Source of the DNA: an uncultured Bdellovibrionales bacterium
Lineage (GTDB): Bacteria; Bdellovibrionota; Bdellovibrionia; Bdellovibrionales; JAMPXM01
Direction: 5' to 3'
NCBI GenBank assembly: GCA_937927435.1
Contig: CALBDW010000049.1
Span: forward strand, 1-12,835
Length of the DNA stretch: 12,835 nucleotides
The notes beneath the pieces are model-generated. The model searched no databases. It was not told where the DNA came from and saw only the letters and a program-made list of their open reading frames with translations. The position numbers were made by a program, and so were the translations under genes. Positions 1 to 7,143 of this stretch are shown here, piece after piece (the stretch's first letter is position 1; every line of letters begins with the position of its first letter).

Positions 1-278
1 CCGGCGAGATGCACTTCCACTTCGGCCAATTGATCGCGCACGCGGCCCGCACGCGCAATCTCGGTCCGGGCACGATCATCGGTAGCGGAACGGTCTCCAA
101 CGAAGATCCGTCGCGCGGGTCGAGCTGCATCGTCGAAAGACGCATGATCGAGCAGATCGAAAAAGGGAAGCCCGAGACGCCGTTTATGAAGGTCGGCGAC
201 CGGATCCGTATTGAGATGAAGGATGCCTCCGGCCAAAGCATTTTCGGGGCCATTGACCAAATGGTCATCCAGGTCTGA
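1..278 (+). CDS. Fumarylacetoacetate hydrolase (FAH) family protein, C-terminal part
   Basis: The gene is cut by the left window edge; the visible reading frame starts with the codon at position 3 and ends at TGA 276-278, giving about 91 residues. The visible part is the end of the FAH fold: a GEMHFHFGQLIAHAARTR stretch, a GSGTVSN motif, a Cys-Ile-Val-Glu segment and a TPFMKVGDRIRIEM motif, ending in SIFGAIDQ. These match the longer (about 330 aa) bacterial FAH-like proteins, which cleave carbon-carbon bonds of acylpyruvate-type compounds in aromatic amino acid or related catabolism. The metal-binding acidic residues and catalytic His of the family lie upstream of this fragment and cannot be checked, so the substrate is unknown. 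An intrinsic terminator follows 15 bp after the stop codon, so this is the last gene of its transcription unit. The start at ATG 9 is only an internal methionine. Confidence 0.85.
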   Translation, partial: GEMHFHFGQLIAHAARTRNLGPGTIIGSGTVSNEDPSRGSSCIVERRMIEQIEKGKPETPFMKVGDRIRIEMKDASGQSIFGAIDQMVIQV

Positions 279-293
279 ACGAAATAAGTTTAT

Positions 294-321
294 GGGGCGC
301 GGCTTAATGCCGCGTCCTTTT
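294..321 (+). terminator. Rho-independent terminator after the FAH-family gene
   Basis: A 9-bp stem is formed by 295-303 (GGGCGCGGC) and 309-317 (GCCGCGTCC). It has one G-T wobble, a 5-nt TTAAT loop, and is followed directly by TTTT at 318-321. It lies 15 bp beyond the FAH stop codon. The GC-rich stem, tight loop and T-run fit a classic intrinsic terminator and separate the FAH gene from the five-gene unit that begins near 515. Confidence 0.85.
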
Positions 322-514
322 CGATCACCTCAAGGCTAAAATTTAAGAAAATCGATGATTTAGGCTTTCCAGTCCGGCTCCTTTCTCACGGCTGTTTCAT
401 GCTGAGACGGACAAGAGTCCAATCTTTTCAGCGGTTTCCCTCAGCTTTTGTCTCATTTTGCCGATACGAAATTGGTCTCTACCGAACGGCATAGGAGTCG
501 TGGACTGGAGTTTT
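322..514 (+). other. Intergenic region upstream of the five-gene unit
   Basis: This stretch of about 190 bp between the terminator and the preferred start at 515 should hold the promoter for the unit. I see no convincing -35/-10 pair by eye. It contains a small AT-rich inverted repeat (AAATC 349-353, GATTT 357-361) that is too short to be significant. The reading frame of the next gene is open back to a TTG at 458, but the extra 19 codons look like leader rather than protein, because a normal signal peptide starts at ATG 515. Confidence 0.4.
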
Positions 515-3241
515 ATGCGTGCAAATAAAACGTCTATTCGTCTCCTGATTCTGGCTCTTGCGGTGGCTGTGCCTCAATTTGGTTCGGCCGCACGGCCGAC
601 GCCTAAAAAGAGCGGGGCGAAAATCGAAAAGAAGTACTTCTCCGTCAACGGAGAACTCTTCCATTTGGCGCAAAGACGGAACAGCCGCGGGGTTGTCACC
701 GAGCAGATGGTGTTCTCAAACAACCGGATTCAGCTCGCCTTCGACCAAGACGGCGACGGAACCTGGGACTCATGGGAATCGCACACGCCCGAAAGACGTG
801 TTATTTATCACGATCCGCGAAACGGCCACTTCATGCGAATGGACGTTGAGTATGTCGCGGGCGACAGTGTCGTCTATTTGAACTTCGTTCGAAAGAACGA
901 CGGACGCTATCATCTTGTCTGGCGAAGCAGGGGCCCGAAAACTCTTCATCTCCTTGGGAAAGCTCCGGAAGACATCGTAGTCGGGTGTCGCCAGGCTGAA
1001 TCAAGGCTTCAACGGGAGGCGGCGGAGATCAATATTCTACTCGCCAATAGTTCGCCGGCGACAAAGGACCAAATTATCGAGAAGATTTTCACCGACATCG
1101 TCGACAATTCCTGCAAAACGCCGGAGTGGATGGGGACCAAGGCGGATCCCAATAACCCCATGCTTGCCGCGATCTTCGAGGTCTTCAATTCCGACCCCGA
1201 CTTCAGGGATGCGACCAGCATTTCGGCGCCTCGCTACATGGAAAAGGTGGTTAACGAGACGACGCAGCCGAAATATCTAGCTTGCTTGCGTAAATACCAA
1301 TTAGATACACATGCGGCCCGAATCTCCGCAGCTCTTCACACCTACATACAAAGTGAGAACCCATTCCGGTGGAAGATAACATGCAGAGACGCTGTAAGCT
1401 CAGATCCGATCGGAATCAGGGGCGAGTACAGAAATTGGGATGGTGCACCTCCTCACGTGACGTTTATAAAGGACAAACGTAATAGACGCGATAGTGGGGC
1501 CTATCTCGATAGAACGAAAGAAGATTTCGCGATGACGTTCTTCCACGAAATGCTTCATTATGCCCTCATTCAAGACGAAGACGTCGTTCACACGATCGAG
1601 GACTGTTGTACGCAGACAAACCCCAACGCGAAGGCGTGCCAAGACTTGAGGGAATACGTCAATCTCAGACTGACCGCCCAAAAATACGCCAATGCCATTC
1701 TGAAACAGCTCGATCCGGAAATTGCGGTGCAGCTTTCGGACATTATCGAAGACGTGTACGGATCGAGCTCTAAGGAGAAATTCGATAACCTCGTGTATCA
1801 TCTCGCGTTGGCAAGAAAGGCCGCTCTGGACAGTCAGGCTTGCCGAAATGAGGGTGAATATGCTGAGGAGAAGCTCACGGATCCAAATTCTGCCTGCCAT
1901 CAAGAATGGAAAAATGAGCTTGAAACGTTGACGAGCTGGATGTTCAGCCGGGAACAGTGCTCTCAGATGATGATCGGCAAACTCAACTCAGCCGAGGATC
2001 GTCGGCAATATTGTGCCTATCTCGAAGAGTACGCGAAGCAGGTCATCTTAGGTATCGAGTCTAAAGATCTCCAGGAAGTCTGTAAGGCGTACGCTAGTGG
2101 ATATGAAGCAGGCGAACGCCGTTGGCTCGCTTGGCTTTGGAGACCTTCTGTGGCGCGAGCTGGGGTGGTGTCCGATGAAAACGTTGGGTTCATGGACAGG
2201 AAAAAGGCCCTGTGTCAGGTTGCGCGTCTGAAACTGGATTGGGATCAGGTGAACGCGTCGGAAGACTATCGTCCCCTGGAGAGTGTCGTGCTTAATGATC
2301 AGGGCCGCCAGGGTTTCGACGAGAGCCGTAGGGTGCCTCTGGACGAGATGGTGCAGGGCGGGGCGATAAACGCCGGAAATCTGTATGAAGATTACAAGAC
2401 GGTCTCGCCAAATTCTAAACAGCGGAGAGGGGCCGATGGCGCCGGTGGGTCTGGATACTCTTCCTATAAGCGGGCGCCGGCGCGCGAACACATCAGCTTC
2501 GTACGCGAACGTCAGGGACCGCCCACTTTCGACTATTCAGAGGGTCCCAGTGAACGAGCTCGGAAAATCAGCGAAAGCTTAAAGATTGAGACCGAAACGG
2601 ATTCAAGAATTAAAAAGTACGTTGAAGCGGCTTACCACCGCGTTGTGCCCGAAGCGCAAGCGAAACAGGCGAATAAAGTGACCTCGGTCGTGGATAACAC
2701 CGCCAAATCGTTCTCGGTTCCAGATCCGTTCGTGGCATTCAATCGAGCACCGGCGAGTGTATCAGGCGGATCCGGAATCAAAATGGCGTCCGCGGGCTCG
2801 GGTGAGCAGCAGGCGAAAGTGGGCTCCGCCACGAAGAGGGGTGAGTCGAAAGCCGGTGTGACGGCCAAGGCTTCCGAGGAGTCTTCGGCCTCAGCGAGTG
2901 CGGCTAACAAAGGCCGTGGCGTTGCGGGTCTTGCTTCGAAAGCGTCGGCTGGTCGAGCGGCCGGGGCAACGCCGTCGCCCAGTCCGTCGGCGCAGAAAAC
3001 GAAAGAGGTCGATCGCCGGGCGCTTAATGCGTTCCTGAAATACATGCAAAACATCGACCGTAGGCTGATGAAGGTCGAACTTAAGCGGCCGTCGGTGTTG
3101 AAGTCTCTCGATCAATTCCGAGTCGCCGTCGTTGACGATGAAGGCAAACGGTACGGCCCGGTGGATATCGCTGAACATTGGTTGGTCTATAGTCACGAAA
3201 AGGGACGCTTGGTTTTGATGAAGGAGGGTGCTTCGCGATGA
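515..3241 (+). CDS. Secreted HEXXH (zincin-like) protein with EF-hand-type loop
   Basis: This is a 908-aa protein with no family I can name. ATG 515 is chosen because it begins a normal Sec signal peptide (MRANKTSIR, then LLILALAVAV, then a likely cut after FGSA, near residue 25), with TGGAG 4 nt upstream; the frame extends back to TTG 458 without a better site. Residues 77-88 (DQDGDGTWDSWE) form a canonical 12-residue EF-hand or dockerin-like calcium loop with D1, D3, D5, G6, D9 and E12. Residues 344-348 are HEMLH inside a hydrophobic helix (TFFHEMLHYA), the zinc-binding and catalytic signature of zincin metallopeptidases. The third ligand is not obvious; H359, E362 and D363 are candidates. 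Thirteen cysteines lie between residues 158 and 567 and none in the tail, which suggests a disulfide-rich exported domain. Residues of roughly 745-830 are Ala/Ser/Gly/Lys-rich linker, followed by a short folded-looking C-terminal segment. The stop overlaps the cyclase start, so the two are probably co-translated. Peptidase activity is inferred from the motif only. Confidence 0.8.
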   Translation: MRANKTSIRLLILALAVAVPQFGSAARPTPKKSGAKIEKKYFSVNGELFHLAQRRNSRGVVTEQMVFSNNRIQLAFDQDGDGTWDSWESHTPERRVIYHDPRNGHFMRMDVEYVAGDSVVYLNFVRKNDGRYHLVWRSRGPKTLHLLGKAPEDIVVGCRQAESRLQREAAEINILLANSSPATKDQIIEKIFTDIVDNSCKTPEWMGTKADPNNPMLAAIFEVFNSDPDFRDATSISAPRYMEKVVNETTQPKYLACLRKYQLDTHAARISAALHTYIQSENPFRWKITCRDAVSSDPIGIRGEYRNWDGAPPHVTFIKDKRNRRDSGAYLDRTKEDFAMTFFHEMLHYALIQDEDVVHTIEDCCTQTNPNAKACQDLREYVNLRLTAQKYANAILKQLDPEIAVQLSDIIEDVYGSSSKEKFDNLVYHLALARKAALDSQACRNEGEYAEEKLTDPNSACHQEWKNELETLTSWMFSREQCSQMMIGKLNSAEDRRQYCAYLEEYAKQVILGIESKDLQEVCKAYASGYEAGERRWLAWLWRPSVARAGVVSDENVGFMDRKKALCQVARLKLDWDQVNASEDYRPLESVVLNDQGRQGFDESRRVPLDEMVQGGAINAGNLYEDYKTVSPNSKQRRGADGAGGSGYSSYKRAPAREHISFVRERQGPPTFDYSEGPSERARKISESLKIETETDSRIKKYVEAAYHRVVPEAQAKQANKVTSVVDNTAKSFSVPDPFVAFNRAPASVSGGSGIKMASAGSGEQQAKVGSATKRGESKAGVTAKASEESSASASAANKGRGVAGLASKASAGRAAGATPSPSPSAQKTKEVDRRALNAFLKYMQNIDRRLMKVELKRPSVLKSLDQFRVAVVDDEGKRYGPVDIAEHWLVYSHEKGRLVLMKEGASR
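3221..3241 (+). promoter_or_regulatory. Shine-Dalgarno and ATGA stop-start overlap coupling the zincin-like and cyclase genes
   Basis: A strong ribosome binding site AAGGAGG (3221-3227) lies inside the last codons of the upstream gene, 10 nt before the cyclase ATG at 3238. The ATG overlaps the upstream TGA by 4 nt. This layout is typical of translational coupling and implies matched production of the exported protein and the membrane cyclase. Confidence 0.75.
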
Positions 3242-5391
3242 AGCGCTTCTCCGTTTACGTTCTTTTCGGTGTTACGATTTTCATACTCGTTTCGGTTTAC
3301 GACCTCTGGTTTACGCGCCAACATTGGCTTTCCTTTTACAAGGAGTCTTTTGGCGTCTCCGCGGACCGCCTTAACGATGAGGTGATGGCGGCACGGTACA
3401 TCTATCAAGGGCTTGGAGATCTCGACCGCCTCCATAATTATCTGGAAAGCCGTCGCCGGACCGCCAATATCAACTTCTGGGTCATTTATAAAGATGGTGA
3501 GGTCCTTGAATCGAGCATGGACCCTTTTGAACAGGAGATGGTGGAGTTCGATCTAAGCCGCGGTAATGACGAGGTCGTCACCCATCCCGAATACACGAAC
3601 TATTTTTACACCGTTGACCAGCTGGACGAGCATCACAAGCTGGTGGTGGGATTAAGGTTCAATCCGAAACTGTTCTTGCAAGAAGAATTCAAGTGGGCGG
3701 CTTCGAACCTGGCGAGATACATCATCGGCATCCTTGCAGTTTGCATTGGTGCTTTTATTTTCTTTGTACGCGACATCGTTCGCGCTATCCGCTCGCTTTC
3801 TGAAAGAGGAGCTCGTTCTTTCAAGACTTTGAAAGCGAATTCTAAAGAGGCCGAACTTCTCACTCGTGGCATGGCGGCATACGACGATCACGCGAAACGT
3901 CTCGCTAAAGAAAGAGACGTCATGACGGAGCAGGTGTTGTCGTCGTTACGCTCCGAAATTTTATCTGGCCGCACGCCGCCGTATTCTTTCGACTGTACAC
4001 TCGTTCGTACCGATATCAACAACTTCTCGACCATTTACAACACTCATTCGGTCGAAGAATTTGCTGCGACGATCAACGATTTTTTCCTCGATGTCACCCA
4101 CATTGTCTCCCGTTACGGCGGATACGTTCACGAGTTCATCGGGGACGAGGTCATTTATTACTTCAAAGATGAAGAGGTCGGTAACTCGGTGGCGACCGCG
4201 ATCTCGGCTATACGGGACATTAATGCCGCAGCGATGAAGTACCACCGTATGACGATGAGCGAGCGCGGGTATCCGTTTACGGTGAAATCGTCGCTCGCGC
4301 ATGGGAGCCTTCGGTTCGGTCGCTTCGTGGAGGGGTACGGAATTTCGGGACCCATTCTCATCGAAACGGTGCGGATTCTTTCGACCGTCGCGGAAAAGGA
4401 TGGTTGCGTTGCGGTCTTCGATGGTCGGCATTGTGAGGCGATCGAGGGTTTCGCTTCGTCTGAAAGCTACGCCGAAGTCAAACTGAAAGGATTCTCCGAT
4501 ACTAGGCGTCTTGTCCGTTATACGGGCCACGAAAGCATTCACAAGTGGCTTGCGGCGGATAAAGTTTCGGATCTTGAAGAATTGAAATACTATCGGAGCG
4601 ATGCGGATATCGCGACCGTTTTGAACTGGCTGCGTGAAAATTGGAGAACAGCTCCAAACGACAAGGTCGCTAAGTTAATCGCGATTCTGCGGTTGTTCAA
4701 CGTCACGAGATCAAGCGATGAGGTTCAAGCGGGCCTGTTCTCTTGGTTAAGGGAAATGATTTCGGCCGCGCGCGAATCGCATAAGAAAGAAGAGTTGCGG
4801 ACCTTGGCGTCGGCGGTACGCCTGACCGAGAACCTTTTACCCAAAGGCGAAACGCCTCAAGAAGCCGAAGAGATTCTTCACAGCGCCTTGGATGTACCGG
4901 ATCGCCGGGTGGTGGCGAACGCATTGGATGCCATTGCAGTTATCAGCGAAGAGGCGAGCAAGCGAGCCCGTCAGCTTGTCGACCACCCGGACAACCGGAT
5001 CGCCGCCAATGCTCTTGTGCACGAGGGCATGAGAGACATCTCGTCTTTTGTTTTGAAACGTCTGCGGCAGATGCTGAAATCCGACGAAGACCTTCGTGTC
5101 TCGAGCGGTCTTTACGCGCTTGGGGAGATCGCCGACTATCACCGCAAACGTGATGCCGTTTATTATGAGACTCAGCTTGGTTTCCTGCGGCTTCTCAGGA
5201 CGCTGCCTGACTATGCGTTTCATTCCGATGAACGCGTCCGTCGCCAGGCTGTCATTGCGGCCCGGAAAGCAGCGATTCCTGAAGTCATCGCCGCTATCGA
5301 GCAACGAGCCCGCCTTGCAATTCATGCCGAATATGCGGACGAAGTTCTCGCTCTCATGGAAGCGAACGGCATGTTACACAAGGCCGCCTGA
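3238..5391 (+). CDS. Membrane-bound class III adenylate/guanylate cyclase with HEAT-like C-terminus
   Basis: A 717-aa protein. In order it has TM helix 1 (about residues 4-24), an extracytoplasmic region (about 25-155, Cache/PAS-like in size), TM helix 2 (about 159-178), a HAMP-like or coiled linker (about 179-240), a class III cyclase domain (about 250-420), and an alpha-helical region with HEAT-like repeats (about 440-700). Class III cyclases make cAMP or cGMP from the NTP at the membrane's inner face. The two metal Asp residues are present: D259 (TDINNFS) and D303 (EFIGDEV). The purine-selecting Lys position holds E299, as in guanylate cyclases, and the partner position holds G368. The usual transition-state Asn is I375, while the Arg is kept (R379). 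The LKGF motif closing the domain is present. The gene overlaps the secreted zincin-like gene by 4 nt and has a strong SD at 3221-3227. The cyclase assignment is firm; the product, and even activity, is open. The HEAT-like tail is judged from repeating helices with Ala/Leu spacing and could bind a partner protein. Confidence 0.88.
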   Translation: MKRFSVYVLFGVTIFILVSVYDLWFTRQHWLSFYKESFGVSADRLNDEVMAARYIYQGLGDLDRLHNYLESRRRTANINFWVIYKDGEVLESSMDPFEQEMVEFDLSRGNDEVVTHPEYTNYFYTVDQLDEHHKLVVGLRFNPKLFLQEEFKWAASNLARYIIGILAVCIGAFIFFVRDIVRAIRSLSERGARSFKTLKANSKEAELLTRGMAAYDDHAKRLAKERDVMTEQVLSSLRSEILSGRTPPYSFDCTLVRTDINNFSTIYNTHSVEEFAATINDFFLDVTHIVSRYGGYVHEFIGDEVIYYFKDEEVGNSVATAISAIRDINAAAMKYHRMTMSERGYPFTVKSSLAHGSLRFGRFVEGYGISGPILIETVRILSTVAEKDGCVAVFDGRHCEAIEGFASSESYAEVKLKGFSDTRRLVRYTGHESIHKWLAADKVSDLEELKYYRSDADIATVLNWLRENWRTAPNDKVAKLIAILRLFNVTRSSDEVQAGLFSWLREMISAARESHKKEELRTLASAVRLTENLLPKGETPQEAEEILHSALDVPDRRVVANALDAIAVISEEASKRARQLVDHPDNRIAANALVHEGMRDISSFVLKRLRQMLKSDEDLRVSSGLYALGEIADYHRKRDAVYYETQLGFLRLLRTLPDYAFHSDERVRRQAVIAARKAAIPEVIAAIEQRARLAIHAEYADEVLALMEANGMLHKAA

Positions 5392-5439
5392 GACCGGATT
5401 TTATTGACCTGCAGCAGGCGTCGCTCGTAGCTTTGACTC

Positions 5440-6465
5440 ATGCACATCAACGACTGGATCTACTCGGCTGTTATATTTCTAATCGTCGTCGTCGTCGGTT
5501 TTATTCTTCAAAAGATTCTCCGGTCTCGCATTCGTCATTGGCTCGCGAAAGGTGAAGAAACGGAAATTCTCTTTTTAAAGACGATTTCGCCGCCCATTAC
5601 CGGTGTTATTGTGATTTACGCTCTCGGGATCGCGCTGCAGGCGGCCCCCGAGGCGTTTCGTGGCAAGGCTTCCGTGCAGATGACGGTGAAGGTCTTGATG
5701 ATCGCAGCCGTCGTTTGGTTGATCGAACGGATCATCACGGGCCTTCTTCGCTCCACAATCATTTTTTCGGGTCTTAGCGTCAGCTCGCGTGCCCCGCTGG
5801 CGACGATCGCGCGGGTTATTATTTTCGTGGTCGGTCTCTTGGTGGTTCTCGACTCGGTCGGCGTGTCGATTACGCCACTTTTGGCTTCGCTCGGTGTTGG
5901 ATCGGTGGCGGTGGCCCTTGCGCTCCAGGATACGCTGAGCAACTTTTTCGGAGGATTGTATCTGCTGGCTGATAAGCCGATCCGGCTCGGAGATGTCGTC
6001 AAGATTGACGGTGTTGAAGGGAGCGTTATGGATATCGGCTGGCGAAGCACTCGTATTCGGACCTCGGGAAATGGAACTTATATCGTCCCCAACTCGAAGC
6101 TCGCGGGAAGCCAGCTGCAAAACCTCAACATGCCAGATTCTCGAAGCGTTGTATCGATTGCATGTTCCGTTTCCTACGATGCCGATTTGCAGCGTGTGGA
6201 AAAAATCGCCCTAGAAGTCGTCGAGGAGGTGGCCGGGCGGGTTTCGGATCTCGATAGGACTTATGGAACCAACGTGCGATTCACGAAATTCGCGGATTCC
6301 GGGATCGAGTTTAATTTGAACGTTCGTGTTTTGAATTATTCGAACGCGGGATTCGTGCGGCACGAGCTGATAAAGGCTCTGCACGCCCGCTTCAATGCTG
6401 AAAAGATCGAAATTCCGTACCCTCAGCGCGTGATTCATTGGAATCAGAGCGCGGGAACGTGTTAA
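5440..6465 (+). CDS. MscS-family mechanosensitive ion channel
   Basis: A 341-aa inner-membrane protein. Small-conductance mechanosensitive channels open under membrane tension and release solutes on hypo-osmotic shock. Hydrophobic segments lie at about residues 6-26, 50-68, 82-104 and 122-140, followed by the pore helix at about 144-175. That helix carries the Gly/Ala-rich signature (LGVGSVAVALALQDTLSNFF), then GGLYLLADKPIRLGD, which opens the beta domain. The beta domain has the hallmark GxVxDIGWRSTRIRT and a YIVPNSKLAGSQLQN segment, and an alpha/beta C-terminal domain follows. Length is slightly above E. coli MscS because of extra N-terminal helices. It begins 48 bp after the cyclase stop. 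An in-frame TGA at 5434 fixes ATG 5440 as the earliest start, yet no clear SD precedes it. Translation may depend on coupling or be weak. Confidence 0.93.
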   Translation: MHINDWIYSAVIFLIVVVVGFILQKILRSRIRHWLAKGEETEILFLKTISPPITGVIVIYALGIALQAAPEAFRGKASVQMTVKVLMIAAVVWLIERIITGLLRSTIIFSGLSVSSRAPLATIARVIIFVVGLLVVLDSVGVSITPLLASLGVGSVAVALALQDTLSNFFGGLYLLADKPIRLGDVVKIDGVEGSVMDIGWRSTRIRTSGNGTYIVPNSKLAGSQLQNLNMPDSRSVVSIACSVSYDADLQRVEKIALEVVEEVAGRVSDLDRTYGTNVRFTKFADSGIEFNLNVRVLNYSNAGFVRHELIKALHARFNAEKIEIPYPQRVIHWNQSAGTC

Positions 6466-6489
6466 AGACGTACCAACTTTGGAGGGCAC

Positions 6490-7125
6490 ATGGAAAGAGA
6501 AATGCGTGTTTCCCATGTCATAGACTTGCTTGAAGAAACAGGTCTGTCTCCAGAGGCTGTGGGTGAACAAATGGATGTCTCCGGGATGACGATCCGGCGC
6601 TGGTTGCGCCGGCCCCCGGAAGAGATTTTGCCTCCCCTCTACGCGGACGCTACTCGTTGGGCGATCTATAAGTTGATCGTCGATGGCCGTTTGAGGCCGG
6701 ATTCCCGCTCGGCGCAATGGGCTTTCAGCACGACGGATGCGATGGCGCAAAAGGCACGTCTGGTCGCCTGCGGTTTTCCAGTTACGAACGGGGGGCCGGT
6801 TTGGAACGAAGAAGAGGTTCTCAAAGCTCTTGAAAAATTGGGTCAAAGCGAAGATAGCCGCGAAAATGTTTGTGCACAAATGGCAAGGGTCGAGTCGTAC
6901 CGTACTTACGGCCAAGGATGGGATGATTCGATCGGCACGGCGTTGAAAGTTATTACGAGACCTACGGCGTCGGCGAGACTGAAGAGTATCGCTTATGGGG
7001 CTCTTTGCTATCTTCTGTTTCCGTTTGATTTGATTCATGATGCGATTCCGATCGTCGGACTGATCGACGATTTTTCGATGCTTTCGGCAATGGCGGCATA
7101 TTGCCGGCGCATGCTGAATCTGTGA
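6490..7125 (+). CDS. HTH plus DUF1232 (YkvA-like) protein
   Basis: A 211-aa protein. Residues of about 9-41 resemble a helix-turn-helix of the XRE/Cro type: LLEETGLSPEAVGEQMDVS followed by a recognition-like helix MTIRRWLRR. The middle (about 45-155) is helical and of no family I recognise. Residues of about 160-198 match DUF1232 (YkvA-like): a short membrane-seeking hairpin with YGALCYLLFPFDLIHDAIP and IVGLIDDFSML. In the family the core usually reads P-x-D-x-I-P-D-x-I-P; here the second Pro is His (LIHDAIP). DUF1232 proteins are membrane-associated and of unknown function. GGAGGG at 6481-6486 sits 3 nt before the ATG. The gene starts 24 bp after mscS-like and ends 18 bp before the antiporter, so it is probably co-transcribed with both. 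Whether the HTH binds DNA is untested. A membrane-tethered regulator is one reading. Confidence 0.75.
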   Translation: MEREMRVSHVIDLLEETGLSPEAVGEQMDVSGMTIRRWLRRPPEEILPPLYADATRWAIYKLIVDGRLRPDSRSAQWAFSTTDAMAQKARLVACGFPVTNGGPVWNEEEVLKALEKLGQSEDSRENVCAQMARVESYRTYGQGWDDSIGTALKVITRPTASARLKSIAYGALCYLLFPFDLIHDAIPIVGLIDDFSMLSAMAAYCRRMLNL

Positions 7126-7143
7126 AGCCGCGCGGGTGAGGAT

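Noticed and set aside
458..514. TTG start at 458 for the zincin-like gene
   Set aside because: The added residues would bury the signal peptide behind 19 residues. ATG 515 has a nearby SD and a normal signal peptide.
2632..3054. Minus-strand Ala/Pro-rich frame of 140 codons opposite the linker of the zincin-like gene
   Set aside because: Its composition is the mirror of the low-complexity plus-strand coding region and it has no supported start.
5408..5418. CCTGC-A-GCAGG inverted repeat between the cyclase and MscS genes
   Set aside because: A one-base loop cannot form a hairpin of this size and there is no T-run. It is not a terminator.
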